64,000 nucleotides of DNA from Pediococcus stilesii (GCF_001437075.1 NZ_JQBX01000002.1:1-64000); one strand, 5' to 3'; positions 34,449 to 43,879 are shown, numbered from the stretch's first letter. Notes: generated from the sequence alone by a model not told the origin. Numbers and translations are program-made.

Positions 34449-34811
34449 TTAATGATTAAACTCGGATAACCGAATACTATCTAAAATTTTCTCCTGTTCA
34501 ATTAACTTTGTTACCATTCCAAACGTGAGGTTTTTCTTAACCGAATTATCACGGTGTAATTCGTCAAGCCGACGATCTTCTTCACGATTCTCATATAATG
34601 AACCGTTACCATTCTTGAAAATTAGCACAGTTTCAATGCCTTGTTCATGCTTCAGCACGTACTTTTCATTTACGACCGTACTCTTTTTTGACTGAGAAGT
34701 ATAACGTGTTACCTGATGTCCATTCAAATAAGTGTCGTGAGCCATTTTTGCAACAAAACAAATTTGCAGTAATATTATCATCCAAAACCAATAGCTCTTT
34801 TTTAACGACAT
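34449..34811 (-). pseudogene. Truncated class C-like serine hydrolase (cassette copy 2)
   Basis: 120 residues from the ATG 5 bases after AAAGGTGA, against 358 in copy 1. It aligns through the anchor helix (KKSYWFWMIILLQICF versus RKSYWFWIILILQVCF) to just past the catalytic serine, where copy 1 IASIEKS reads DNSVKKN, and stops at SEFNH. The SxxK pattern survives but the fold is incomplete, so it cannot be a working hydrolase. A remaining anchor peptide might still be made. Confidence 0.85.
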
Positions 34812-35129
34812 TAGGTTCACCTTTCCCTCGTTAGCTGATCGCTATGTTTGGTCTTTTCGATATCAAACGTGTTGGTATCATTCTTCAAAATCAGGAAGGT
34901 TAACCTGTTTTATAGTAATGGCATCCCCGGCCGGACTCCGCCATTCAATAAATCGAATAACCATTTTCAGATTAGAGATAAAAACGGCCTCTAATCCTAC
35001 TCACCCTTAATAATAAAGATGATTAACACATCATCATAATATAATCGAATCAGGTTATTCGTAAAGGTTTTCACTGTTTCGTATTTTTCAAAGGCTTTTC
35101 ATTTTGTGAGAAGATGCTATCGCAATCAC
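34812..35129. other. Intergenic region between copy 2 regulator and truncated hydrolase
   Basis: 318 bases without a supported gene. A hairpin GATTAGAG...CTCTAATC lies at about 34970-34998 but lacks a clear T run. The region should hold the end of the regulator transcript and the promoter of the downstream genes. Confidence 0.45.
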
Positions 35130-36551
35130 TTATTCACCATACAAATTACTTCGCTCTTTAACAATCATGCTTCCTAACGCTTCTAAATCGGATGTAACTG
35201 GTGGAGTTCGCCAAATCAGTTGCTTGTATGTTCCTTGCTTTACAGGTTGGTCTGATAAAAAAATATTCGTCTTCTTTGTTAATTGGCTGGAGATCTTAAT
35301 ATTTAATTTATCAAACTGTTTCAATAAATCCGTTATGTATTTTGTATATAAAGGTCCGTTTGAAAAATCGACCGTTATTTCAATCGGTGCAATCAGGTCA
35401 TTTTGCGAAAAATTGGTTAACAAAAATAGAATATACGCATAGTATGCCTGCGTTAGAAGATCTCGATCTAGATTTAAATGCTGTCCTTGGCTAAGAGCTT
35501 CAATCATTTTTTGAGTCACGGCACTTAATTCTGGATATGTTTTCATGAAAAACGGCTTTTTCACCGGATCAACAAACGTTGTACCAAAATAAAAGGGTGA
35601 AAATATTTTGGCATTCACCTTTAATAACTGCTCTCCAGCGGATCGTAATGTTGACCGTTTTTGTTGAAATATTTCGCCAAGAATTTTAATTTGCATGTCA
35701 CTAATTGCGTTTACTTCATCTAAGAGATTAACATTCCACCCTTTTTCAATTGGTCCCGCAAGGATTTCATTAACAATCAAATACGCATGTAAGTATTCAA
35801 ATTCACGGTAAATTGTACGACAATCAACATGCCAGATTTCTGACATTGATTTTAATGGCGCCAGTGATTGATTAGTAATGAAGCTACGTGTAACAACGTT
35901 TCCTTGATTTATTCGACAAGTTTGAACAAACACGAAGTTTAACAATTTTTCCCGCTCCGTAAGTCGCAATTTTTGAGTTTTAACCGCGGGTAACTGATCG
36001 ATTAGCCGTGGAATTTGCTTTTTTAGTTGCTCTGGAAGTAGCTCTGCACCATCAAAAAAGTAATGAATAATGCTAAAAATAATCTGCCTAATTTTTACTT
36101 CATCAGACTGTTCTAAAACTTTAAAATCACGTTTTATAATTTGATTTATGCTTTGAATATTACGATAATACGTGGCGCGACTTACCCCAAATTTCTTTAA
36201 AAATTGAGTCTGTACTCCGTAAATTCCCAGGTAGTTATTAATGAAAACATTCAGTCGAATCGATTTTTGCGCCATTTTTTTCAACACTTGCTTAATAACG
36301 GTCGTTGATAATCCATCGATAATTAACGTTCCTTGTTTTAGATACCTTACATCGACCTCTTCAATTCCAAGCGAATCAATTAAGGATTGTAGCAGGTCGA
36401 ATGCCATTAAAGTTTGGTGCCGGCTAACATTTAGTTCTCCCTGTAAACGGCTAATCGTCCATCTTTTTTCTGAGGATTCGAAAATTTTTTCCGACATTTT
36501 TAAAACTAGTTGTTGATCGTCATCTAGAAACATATTGAACTTTTCCAGCAC
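35130..36551 (-). CDS. Mga-like PRD-containing transcriptional regulator (cassette copy 2, intact)
   Basis: 473 residues from a GTG 9 bases after GGAGG. It has an N-terminal winged-helix region, an Mga-type HTH (about 85-135, KKFGVSRATYYRNIQSI), two PRD-like helical domains (about 165-370) and an EIIB-like C-terminal domain (ITVDFSNGPLYTKYI, then NIFLSDQPV). Regulators of this class (Mga, AtxA) activate surface genes and are tuned by PTS phosphorylation. It is the only intact regulator of the two cassettes and may control both, plus the MucBP gene, in trans. Confidence 0.85.
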   Translation of the reverse strand: MLEKFNMFLDDDQQLVLKMSEKIFESSEKRWTISRLQGELNVSRHQTLMAFDLLQSLIDSLGIEEVDVRYLKQGTLIIDGLSTTVIKQVLKKMAQKSIRLNVFINNYLGIYGVQTQFLKKFGVSRATYYRNIQSINQIIKRDFKVLEQSDEVKIRQIIFSIIHYFFDGAELLPEQLKKQIPRLIDQLPAVKTQKLRLTEREKLLNFVFVQTCRINQGNVVTRSFITNQSLAPLKSMSEIWHVDCRTIYREFEYLHAYLIVNEILAGPIEKGWNVNLLDEVNAISDMQIKILGEIFQQKRSTLRSAGEQLLKVNAKIFSPFYFGTTFVDPVKKPFFMKTYPELSAVTQKMIEALSQGQHLNLDRDLLTQAYYAYILFLLTNFSQNDLIAPIEITVDFSNGPLYTKYITDLLKQFDKLNIKISSQLTKKTNIFLSDQPVKQGTYKQLIWRTPPVTSDLEALGSMIVKERSNLYGE

Positions 36552-36579
36552 TATTATTTTCCTCCGTAGAATTCCTAAT

Positions 36580-36627
36580 TAAAAAAGCACCTGAGAATTG
36601 GCTATTCCAAATTCTAAGCGCTTTTTT
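36580..36627 (-). terminator. Terminator after dsdA
   Basis: On the minus strand AAAAAAGCGCTTAGAATT pairs with AATTCTC-GGTGCTTTTTT, just 4 bases past the dsdA stop. Confidence 0.85.
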
Positions 36628-36630
36628 ATA

Positions 36631-37944
36631 TTAAAGATTCGTCTTATTGATCTCTGATTCGCCGTCCGCTAAATATTGATCCATGTCAGACTTAGGAACC
36701 ATGCTACCACCCGTTGCCCAAACAATATGCGTGGCATTTTCCATCGGATAGTCTTTTTCTAGTTGGGCCTGAACGTCATCTAAAATCGTAAGTCCTGATG
36801 CCGCTGACGGTTCGACATCAATATTTTCAGCATCATGTAATTCAGCAACATTTTTCATCATTTTTTGGTCGTCAAAAGTCTGGATTCCATACAATAATGT
36901 ATCCATCATTTTACCTGCAATCCGTGAAGGACGACCAACGGCTAATCCGTCTGCTTTGGTAACTCCATCGATTCCGATATCATAGACTGAAATCTTTTCG
37001 TTGAGACCCGTTAACATCCCCAAAGATACCGACGGAATGTGAGTTGGTTCCGCAAAAATTGGGTGAACATTTGCACCGATCACTTTCTTTAACCCAAATG
37101 CAACACCGCTTGGGCTTCCACCAACTCCTGCCGGAAGGTAAACGAAAAGCGGATGTTCTTTATCAACCGTTATCTTTTGCGCTTTCAGTTGGGTTTGTAA
37201 GCGCAAAGCGGCGACCGCATAACCTAAAAAGAGATCAAAGGAGCCCTCATCATCGATAAAATATGCGCTTGGGTCCATTTCGGCTGAACGACGAGCCTCG
37301 GTAATCGCATGGGTAAAGTTGTCATTATATTCAACGACTGTAACACCCTTCTCCCGCAACAAATCCTTTTTCCATTGTGCCGCGTCGCTTGACATGTGAA
37401 CGCTGGTATTAAAGCCTAATTGACATGCAACAATTCCAATTGATAAGCCCAAATTTCCCGTTGAACCGACAACAATTCCATATTTACTAAACATTTTTTT
37501 AAAACGTGGTTCATTCAATTTAGCGTAGTTGTCCCCATAGACCAATTCACCATGGTCAATGGCAACGCGTTCGGCAAATTTAAGCACTTCATAAATCCCA
37601 CCCCGAGATTTAATCGAACCTGAAATCGGTAAATAGTTATCCGCCTTCAAGTACAATGAGCCTTGCAATTTATGCGTTGCTTCGGCATTCAAAACCGATC
37701 GCATTTGATCAATTTTTAGTAAAGGTGATTCTAATATGCCATGGTCAGATAGCGTTTCTGGAAAAGCAACTTCAAAGTAAGGCGCAAAACGTTGGAAGCG
37801 GGCTTCCGCATCAAAAATATGTTCCGATCCCACGGGCAACTCAGCTTCTTTTTTATAATTGGGGTTTTTCCAAAAAATTTTATGATATGCCTGCATTTCC
37901 TTAATCATTGGGAACTCACTTGATAATTCGTTAATATCAACCAT
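36631..37944 (-). CDS. dsdA: D-serine ammonia-lyase (dehydratase)
   Basis: 437 residues from the ATG 7 bases after GAGGAG; an upstream in-frame extension to 37992 is unlikely. It is a fold-type II PLP enzyme: the cofactor lysine is in SGSIKSRGG (about 110), the phosphate-binding loop in STGNLGLS, and GVGGSPSGVAFG follows. Length and motifs match DsdA, which converts D-serine to pyruvate and ammonia. No DsdC-type regulator or D-serine permease lies next to it. It may detoxify D-serine, which can disturb cell-wall synthesis. Confidence 0.92.
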   Translation of the reverse strand: MVDINELSSEFPMIKEMQAYHKIFWKNPNYKKEAELPVGSEHIFDAEARFQRFAPYFEVAFPETLSDHGILESPLLKIDQMRSVLNAEATHKLQGSLYLKADNYLPISGSIKSRGGIYEVLKFAERVAIDHGELVYGDNYAKLNEPRFKKMFSKYGIVVGSTGNLGLSIGIVACQLGFNTSVHMSSDAAQWKKDLLREKGVTVVEYNDNFTHAITEARRSAEMDPSAYFIDDEGSFDLFLGYAVAALRLQTQLKAQKITVDKEHPLFVYLPAGVGGSPSGVAFGLKKVIGANVHPIFAEPTHIPSVSLGMLTGLNEKISVYDIGIDGVTKADGLAVGRPSRIAGKMMDTLLYGIQTFDDQKMMKNVAELHDAENIDVEPSAASGLTILDDVQAQLEKDYPMENATHIVWATGGSMVPKSDMDQYLADGESEINKTNL

Positions 37945-38014
37945 TACTTTTCTCCTCGTTATTTTTTTCACATTGATAGTATACAACGACATCCATTATT
38001 TGCTAACCCTTATT

Positions 38015-38638
38015 TCAACAATTAATAAATTCATTCACAAATTCTTCTTTAGTTTTAATCCTTTTCCCAGAATTAACAATCATCGCGTGGAAATTTTGCC
38101 ATTCTTTTGCGTCCAATTGAAGCTCTTGTTCGACTTTTTGCTTAGCCTGATCATATCCGTTAGGTAGCTGATACCCAAACCAATCAAAAATTCGTCTACT
38201 ATATTTATCACAAATAAACCCTGGCCGTTCAAGCGCATACATCATGATGTAATCCGCCGTTTCTGGGCCAATTCCTACCAACGACAATAGTTCTTTTCGA
38301 AGCCGATGGGAACCTAGGTCATGAATTTCTTTGATTGAAAAGTCATATTGTGCTGCCCACTCCAAGACGTGTTTAATGGTTTGTGATTTCCTCGTATAAA
38401 ATCCGCTCGGTCGGATGTTTTGGATTAAATCGTCATTTTCAATACTTAAAATTGAAATTGGGTCAAAATTAAAATTTCTTTTTAAATTTTGTAAGCTAGG
38501 TGCCACGTTGGCCCAGCTCGTATTTTGAACTAATATTCCACCATATACCACTTCCCAAGGACTGTCTTGCCAGTCTTCCAGCCACGGCTGTTGCCCTAAT
38601 TGGCAAAACATTGTTTGATAGATACCAGAAACCTGCAT
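38015..38638 (-). CDS. HhH-GPD DNA glycosylase, MagIII-like, without Fe-S cluster
   Basis: 207 residues from the ATG 7 bases after GGAGG. The helix-hairpin-helix reads LVGIGPETADYIMMYAL and the catalytic aspartate follows in CDKYSRR. The endonuclease III lysine is replaced (PET instead of RKT), as in monofunctional glycosylases such as MagIII. The C-terminal cysteine cluster of endonuclease III is absent; only a final Cys remains. Excision of 3-methyladenine or a related alkylated base is inferred. It is upstream of dsdA on the same strand with a 70-base gap. Confidence 0.8.
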   Translation of the reverse strand: MQVSGIYQTMFCQLGQQPWLEDWQDSPWEVVYGGILVQNTSWANVAPSLQNLKRNFNFDPISILSIENDDLIQNIRPSGFYTRKSQTIKHVLEWAAQYDFSIKEIHDLGSHRLRKELLSLVGIGPETADYIMMYALERPGFICDKYSRRIFDWFGYQLPNGYDQAKQKVEQELQLDAKEWQNFHAMIVNSGKRIKTKEEFVNEFINC

Positions 38639-38753
38639 ATGCACACCTCCGACACTATTATAAGTTCAAAGCGTGATATTTCATTGTAAAAACAACTAAA
38701 AAATCAAATTAGAGTTAGAATATATATTAATACATTTAAAGGAGACTTTTAAT

Positions 38754-40172
38754 TTGATTGAAAAAGCTTGTACCACTGTCTTAGTCGGTAAAAATGCTTC
38801 CATTGATGGTTCCACCATGGTTGCCCGTAATGATGATACATTTTTACCACTAGCACCTCACAAATTTTATATGCATCCCGCCGAAAAGAACGTTGATGAA
38901 ACAATCGTCTCATCCCAAAATGGATTTACCGCTAAATTACCGGCTAATGGGTACCGCCATAGTGCGGTTCCAAACATTGACCCTGAAAAAGACGGTATTT
39001 ATGACGAAAGTGGCTTTAACGAAAAAAATGTCGCGATGAGTGCTACCGAAAGTGTTTACGGTAACCCACGCACATTGGCATACGATCCGTTAGTACCCAA
39101 TGGTTTAGCAGAGGATACGATGCCAACCATGGTTCTACCATATATTGATTCTGCAAAAGACGGTGTTCAGTACCTCGGAAAGTTGATTGCCCAATACGGA
39201 TCTCCAGAAGGAAACGGCGTTATTTTTAGTGACCAAAACGACGTATGGTACATGGAAATCGTAACCGGCCATCACTGGGTTGCCCAACGAATTCCTGATG
39301 ATTCTTATGCCGTTGCGGCTAATCAAGTTGCTATCCAACAAATTAATTTTAACGATTCCGACAATTTCATGTGGTCGGAAGGCATCCAAGAATTTGTTGA
39401 GGAGCACCATTTGAATCCTGACAAGGAAGGGTGGAATTTCCGCCACATTTTTGGAACCGATACGGAAAAAGATCGTCACTACAATACGCCTCGTGTTTGG
39501 TACGGTCAACTTTATCTAAATCCTGAAATTGAACAAGATCCACAGTCTTCGGATTTACCATTTATTCGCCAAGCTAGCCGAAAAATTACGGTTGAAGATG
39601 TCGGTAATATTTTAAGCTCACACTACAACGAAACTAAGTACGATCCTTTCGGACACGGCGCCGATGCCGATCGTTTGAAGTTCCGACCAATCTCAATGAA
39701 TCGAACACAAAATTCACATGTTCTCCAAATTCGAAATGACGTTCCAGCCGAACGCGCTGCGATTTTTTGGCTAAACTTCGGTGTCCCTGCGTTCAGTCCT
39801 TACGTTCCATTCTTTAACAACGCCACCGACACCGATCCTAGCTACCGTGCGACAAAACTAACAATGAATCTTGATGATGCATACTGGATGTACCGCGCAG
39901 TTGGTTCCGTTGTCGAAGGTCACTACAGTCACTTTATTCAGAGCAACGTTGATTATGTCACGGCTTCAAAGGAATATTTACGTAGTCGAGTTGCTGAAAT
40001 CGATGAGCAAGCCTCCGATCTGTCTGGAACAGAGCTAACTAATTTCCTAACTGAAGCAAATCACGCTACGGTTAAAGCAATGAAAAAACGGACAATGAAC
40101 CATTTTAACGATCTTTTGGCTTCCGGATTATTACTTTCAAAACTAACCTTTAACATGGATAAGAACCTATAG
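38754..40172 (+). CDS. pepD: C69-family dipeptidase (PepD-type)
   Basis: 472 residues from a TTG 8 bases after GGAGA. The N-terminal nucleophile is C6 (MIEKACTTVLVG), exposed after removal of five residues, and GSTMVARNDD follows as in lactobacillal PepDA. The Ntn-hydrolase fold continues with MSATESVYGNPR. It hydrolyses a wide range of dipeptides in the cytoplasm, feeding amino-acid supply from peptides. It is monocistronic and ends at a terminator. Confidence 0.92.
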   Translation: MIEKACTTVLVGKNASIDGSTMVARNDDTFLPLAPHKFYMHPAEKNVDETIVSSQNGFTAKLPANGYRHSAVPNIDPEKDGIYDESGFNEKNVAMSATESVYGNPRTLAYDPLVPNGLAEDTMPTMVLPYIDSAKDGVQYLGKLIAQYGSPEGNGVIFSDQNDVWYMEIVTGHHWVAQRIPDDSYAVAANQVAIQQINFNDSDNFMWSEGIQEFVEEHHLNPDKEGWNFRHIFGTDTEKDRHYNTPRVWYGQLYLNPEIEQDPQSSDLPFIRQASRKITVEDVGNILSSHYNETKYDPFGHGADADRLKFRPISMNRTQNSHVLQIRNDVPAERAAIFWLNFGVPAFSPYVPFFNNATDTDPSYRATKLTMNLDDAYWMYRAVGSVVEGHYSHFIQSNVDYVTASKEYLRSRVAEIDEQASDLSGTELTNFLTEANHATVKAMKKRTMNHFNDLLASGLLLSKLTFNMDKNL

Positions 40173-40178
40173 AAAATG

Positions 40179-40219
40179 CAAAAAAGCTATGGCAAATTAA
40201 TTTTTACCATAGCTTTTTT
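40179..40219. terminator. Bidirectional terminator after pepD
   Basis: AAAAAAGCTATGG and CCATAGCTTTTTT pair over 13 bases between convergent genes. Confidence 0.9.
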
Positions 40220-40232
40220 CATATTTAAAAAT

Positions 40233-40418
40233 TTATTTTTCATTTTTCATTACTAATGAAAATCCATTGACAATCAGTAGCGAACACACCAATGTTACGA
40301 AACCAATCTCTAGAAAATTATATTCTAATTGTTGTAGTTGAGATGCAAGAAAACCAATTACTTCTCCAAATAGAGCTGCCCAGAAACACACCACTAAATT
40401 TGCAACAAATTTTTTCAT
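40233..40418 (-). CDS. Small membrane protein, DUF2929 (YjzD)-like
   Basis: 61 residues with two helices (about 5-27 and 37-56): MKKFVANLVVCFWAALFGEVIG, a short polar turn, and a second helix ending SLVMKNEK. The pattern K-F-x-x-x-x-x-F-W-x-x-x-x-G-E-V-x-G-F matches DUF2929/YjzD. Function unknown. It shares a terminator with pepD. Confidence 0.6.
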   Translation of the reverse strand: MKKFVANLVVCFWAALFGEVIGFLASQLQQLEYNFLEIGFVTLVCSLLIVNGFSLVMKNEK

Positions 40419-40516
40419 ATAAAATATTTCATCCTCACACTTTCATGATCGTTATCTTTGATTATCACATTTACTAGCAGATAAATCAAATTCACCAAAT
40501 CATGTGTGGATTATAA

Positions 40517-41395
40517 CTATAGACTACCACCTCTTTGAACAATTACCAATGCCGATAGCTGATTACCTAATTTAACGGCCCCATCAATGGATAGTCCTCG
40601 TTGTAAACCGGCTAGAATTCCGCCACAATGTGTATCTCCCGCACCAATCGTATCAAAGGCTTTCACCTCTTCCCCCGCAATAATCCGAAAACCATTCTGG
40701 TCGTATATTCCAGCTCCCCGATTGCCAAGCGTCACGATTACGGGACTGTTTGTTTTACTATAAATGTCTTGCAACTGATCCTCTACGGTTGAATATGAGC
40801 TTAAATATTTTATTTCATCTTCGTTTCCATGAATAATCACTCCAGAATGTAAAAATGAATCAATCGTTTCCGGCGTCATATATTGCACGCGTGGAGACAC
40901 ATCAAATACTATATATGAATCAGGCCGCCGCGTCCGAAGTTGATTTAAAATTACCGTTAAAGATTCTTTTTGTTCTGTTTCATACCCGCTTATGTAAAAA
41001 TACTGATAACTTTGAAAATCTAAGCTATCGAACCACTCACTTTTCCAAAGCTGATCAATCCCCTGCATTGTAATAAAGCTGCGTTCTCCTGAAGGTTCTA
41101 CCAGCGAAATATCCCATCCGTTATCAGCAATATCATCTTGTAATAAAATCGGAAATTGACGCTGCTGCATCGTTTTTGTAACAATATCGGCATACGGCCC
41201 CCGACCGACAGGGGCAAGTAGATCCGTAGTTGCTTCAGCATAATTTAGCGCGCCGTAAACATTAAACGCCGAGCCGCCCACTTGATTTTTTTGAAAATCT
41301 CCTGTGACATCCTCGCCGGGACTGGGTAGCTGCGGCACTTCAATAATGACGTCTACAAAGGCTGCGCCAATCACTAAGATTTTATTTTGCATCAT
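40517..41395 (-). CDS. PfkB-family sugar or nucleoside kinase
   Basis: 292 residues with the PfkB N-terminal GGSAFNVYGAL (about 41-51) and the catalytic motif DTIGAGDTHCGG (about 250-261) containing the base aspartate. It overlaps the permease gene by 14 bases and is the last gene of a three-gene operon. In E. coli the equivalent set yegT-yegU-yegV pairs a nucleoside transporter, an ADP-ribosylglycohydrolase-like protein and a PfkB kinase. Phosphorylation of a nucleoside or released ribose is inferred. Confidence 0.88.
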   Translation of the reverse strand: MMQNKILVIGAAFVDVIIEVPQLPSPGEDVTGDFQKNQVGGSAFNVYGALNYAEATTDLLAPVGRGPYADIVTKTMQQRQFPILLQDDIADNGWDISLVEPSGERSFITMQGIDQLWKSEWFDSLDFQSYQYFYISGYETEQKESLTVILNQLRTRRPDSYIVFDVSPRVQYMTPETIDSFLHSGVIIHGNEDEIKYLSSYSTVEDQLQDIYSKTNSPVIVTLGNRGAGIYDQNGFRIIAGEEVKAFDTIGAGDTHCGGILAGLQRGLSIDGAVKLGNQLSALVIVQRGGSL

Positions 41396-42746
41396 TAGTT
41401 TTCCCCTTAAACATTGAGAAGATAAGCATCACAATCATTGCCACGATTGCCGACGCAAATACGGACAAACTACTATTATTTTCGAAAATACCATGTGCAA
41501 ATAGCCCACGATAAGCCGCATTACTGGTGAATAAAAATCCCGTAATTGTTGCTATAATCCACGAAACAATTCCGCGCCAATTGTAGTGAACTCTCGAAGT
41601 CTTTCGCATTAAATCAACATCGTATCCATGACGGCGGTAGATCACACTATCAACTAAAAAGACTGCCACCCACGATGCCAAGCAAATCCCAAGGAAATTT
41701 AAGAACAACTCAAAATTACCTAAAAAATTGGCCGAAATAAAAAGGACATATATGGAAATAACGACGATGAACAGTGAATGAAAAAGCAACGATGTTTTTT
41801 CTGAAACATCAATCCCAATGGTCGCCAAGTTAATCCGTGCTGAACGCAACGAAACCAGACACTGCGGAATCAATCCACCAGCAGCCGAAAGAAAATAAAT
41901 AAATCCAAACCAATGCGGTAATGCATCAAAAACAACCGCATACGGATCCCCAGCCGTCGCTAAGTTCGGTGAGATTGTGCTTAGTAAAATTCCGCCTGCC
42001 ATCGTAACAAACAGTGGAGTTGCCGCTCCTAACGTTGTACTCCAAAAATTGGATATAAGCTTCGTTTGGGGCTTAACATACGCTCCCCAATCGGCGGCGG
42101 CCATTGACCATGAAATACTTGAGCCAGCCGCCACGAAAGCTACGGCGGGTAGCCAACTCGTTACCCAATTTCCGGTCTGCATCGAAAACGCCGCTGTCCA
42201 ATCTGACTTCACCAAAAAAATCACTAATAAAACCACCGTAAAAATTCCAAAAATCCAACTAAACCACGTTTGAATCCTAACTAGGACGTCCTCTTTAAAT
42301 AAACCAGAAATAATTACCAATCCCGCAAAAATAGCTAAACATAGTATTTTGGTCCATGTATTTTGTGGAATATTGATTGACTTAAGCATTGATGAGAACA
42401 GTAAAGTTCCCGTGATAACGTTAACTGAGATCCAGCCGGCCATGTTTAACCATGCCATAAAATTGGGTATTTTATTTCCCCGTATTCCATAGACCGCACG
42501 ACTTAGCTTGAAAGTCGTTACCCCCTCCCGCTGACCAATCATTGATACTAACCCCGGAATTGCAAAAGTAAGTGCTCCCACTAATGCAGCTAACAACGCC
42601 TGAACGAATGATAAATGATAGCTCACAATTATTGCGCCATATACAAAGCCCATAATTCCAATATTAGCCGCAAACCAGTTGTAAAAAAGTTTTCCCGGAC
42701 TTAATACGCGCTCGTTGTCAGGAATCTTGATAATCTCGTCGTTCAT
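41382..42746 (-). CDS. NCS1-family purine/pyrimidine permease
   Basis: 454 residues from MNDEIIKIP, whose start lies 2 bases past the upstream stop. Twelve membrane segments, with NWFAANIGIMGFVYGA in the first and SRAVYGIRGNKIP between segments 2 and 3, as in cytosine/allantoin permeases (CodB-like). It brings in a nucleobase or nucleoside with Na+ or H+. Coupled to the neighbouring hydrolase and kinase, a nucleoside-like substrate fits best. Confidence 0.88.
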   Translation of the reverse strand: MNDEIIKIPDNERVLSPGKLFYNWFAANIGIMGFVYGAIIVSYHLSFVQALLAALVGALTFAIPGLVSMIGQREGVTTFKLSRAVYGIRGNKIPNFMAWLNMAGWISVNVITGTLLFSSMLKSINIPQNTWTKILCLAIFAGLVIISGLFKEDVLVRIQTWFSWIFGIFTVVLLVIFLVKSDWTAAFSMQTGNWVTSWLPAVAFVAAGSSISWSMAAADWGAYVKPQTKLISNFWSTTLGAATPLFVTMAGGILLSTISPNLATAGDPYAVVFDALPHWFGFIYFLSAAGGLIPQCLVSLRSARINLATIGIDVSEKTSLLFHSLFIVVISIYVLFISANFLGNFELFLNFLGICLASWVAVFLVDSVIYRRHGYDVDLMRKTSRVHYNWRGIVSWIIATITGFLFTSNAAYRGLFAHGIFENNSSLSVFASAIVAMIVMLIFSMFKGKTNDAK

Positions 42747-42747
42747 T

Positions 42748-43755
42748 TTATTTTTTCTCGCTTTCAAATTGAATTATTTGATCTGCTAACTGTTTAAAAT
42801 TATATTGCGGATTTCGTCGATCAATTAACGCCCGCCAGCTGTCAGAAATGGACTTGGCACCTTGTTTAGCGCCACAAATAGCGGTAGCCATGGCACCAAT
42901 TGTATCCGTGTCGCCCCCTAAATTGGCACACATCAGTGCACATTTTTGAACATCCCTCGTATAATACGCAATTGCAACCGCCGCCGGAACGCTTTCTGAA
43001 ATCATCGTTCCCGTTCCTACGACTTCATAAATTGCTTTTGCAAACTTTTTTTCATGGTTCCGGTATTTATGCGCTAAATCTATTCCAACTGCTAGTCGGC
43101 TGGATGTTTTCGCTGCCCATGTTGGTGAACCCAATGATAATCCCCAATTATTAGCTCGAATGGCATACTCTATTATTTCATCCCAATTCCAATCGGCCAT
43201 GGCAGCCGTGACCGCTCCTGCCACCATGGACGCTCCACTAATCGCAGCATCACTTGTATGCGTAATTTTAGAAACATCATAGACCATTTGAACTAACTGC
43301 GGTAGTTGATGTGGCTCAAATAAAGTTCCAATCGGAGAAATACGCATTCCAGCTCCATTGGTAATTGCCGTTTTGGTAATCTCACTAGGATCTTTACCGG
43401 CCTTAACCAACGCCAACGCTGCTTTACTACTTGGCCCTAAAATATTATGCTCCCACGCACCCGCGGAATCTGCCCAACTCATAATATGCTTGAATAATAC
43501 ATCCGAATTTGGTTTCCAGTTCGTTTCAATCAACGCATCCAAAATTGCCAGTGCCTGTCCCGTATCGTCCGTAAATTCTCCTGCCCGGTAATTTTTAGCA
43601 ATATCATTTTCTTGCGGCCCATCTAGAAAATTAACAATGGGCTTTGAAAAATATTTTTGGATTTTTTCAATCGGCCAAAGTTCTGATGGTATTCCCATTG
43701 CGTCACCAATCGCCTGTCCATACAGTGTTCCCAATATTTTGTCATATTCACGCAT
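42748..43755 (-). CDS. ADP-ribosylglycohydrolase family protein
   Basis: 335 residues with the two-Mg2+ signatures of the family: YGQAIGDAMGIPSE (about 12-25), GEFTDDTGQALAI (about 59-71) and NLGGDTDTIGAMATA (about 278-292). Members remove ADP-ribose from arginine or act on small N-ribosyl compounds. First gene of the operon with the NCS1 permease and PfkB kinase. The context favours a catabolic small-molecule substrate over protein de-ADP-ribosylation. Confidence 0.9.
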   Translation of the reverse strand: MREYDKILGTLYGQAIGDAMGIPSELWPIEKIQKYFSKPIVNFLDGPQENDIAKNYRAGEFTDDTGQALAILDALIETNWKPNSDVLFKHIMSWADSAGAWEHNILGPSSKAALALVKAGKDPSEITKTAITNGAGMRISPIGTLFEPHQLPQLVQMVYDVSKITHTSDAAISGASMVAGAVTAAMADWNWDEIIEYAIRANNWGLSLGSPTWAAKTSSRLAVGIDLAHKYRNHEKKFAKAIYEVVGTGTMISESVPAAVAIAYYTRDVQKCALMCANLGGDTDTIGAMATAICGAKQGAKSISDSWRALIDRRNPQYNFKQLADQIIQFESEKK

Positions 43756-43785
43756 CAGCTTACTCCCACTATAATTTCTTCACAT

Positions 43786-43863
43786 GTGTCTTGTCATTGT
43801 TTTATTCTACGTTATAAAGGTCAATAAATGAAGCTTATTTTTTAATTTTGGTGTCTTGTCATT
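43786..43863 (-). promoter_or_regulatory. Direct-repeat operator candidate upstream of the ADP-ribosylglycohydrolase operon
   Basis: A 13-base sequence, GTGTCTTGTCATT on the plus strand, occurs twice, at 43786-43798 and 43851-43863, 65 bases apart. The pair flanks the region where the operon promoter should lie (a TTGACC box lies between). Paired identical boxes suggest a repressor that loops or binds on both sides. No regulator gene is adjacent. Confidence 0.5.
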
Positions 43864-43879
43864 AAATAATGGGTTATAA

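Noticed and set aside
43358-43591. Antisense frames within the ADP-ribosylglycohydrolase gene and similar shadows in many other genes
   Set aside because: They lie opposite well-supported coding sequences with family motifs and have no ribosome sites.
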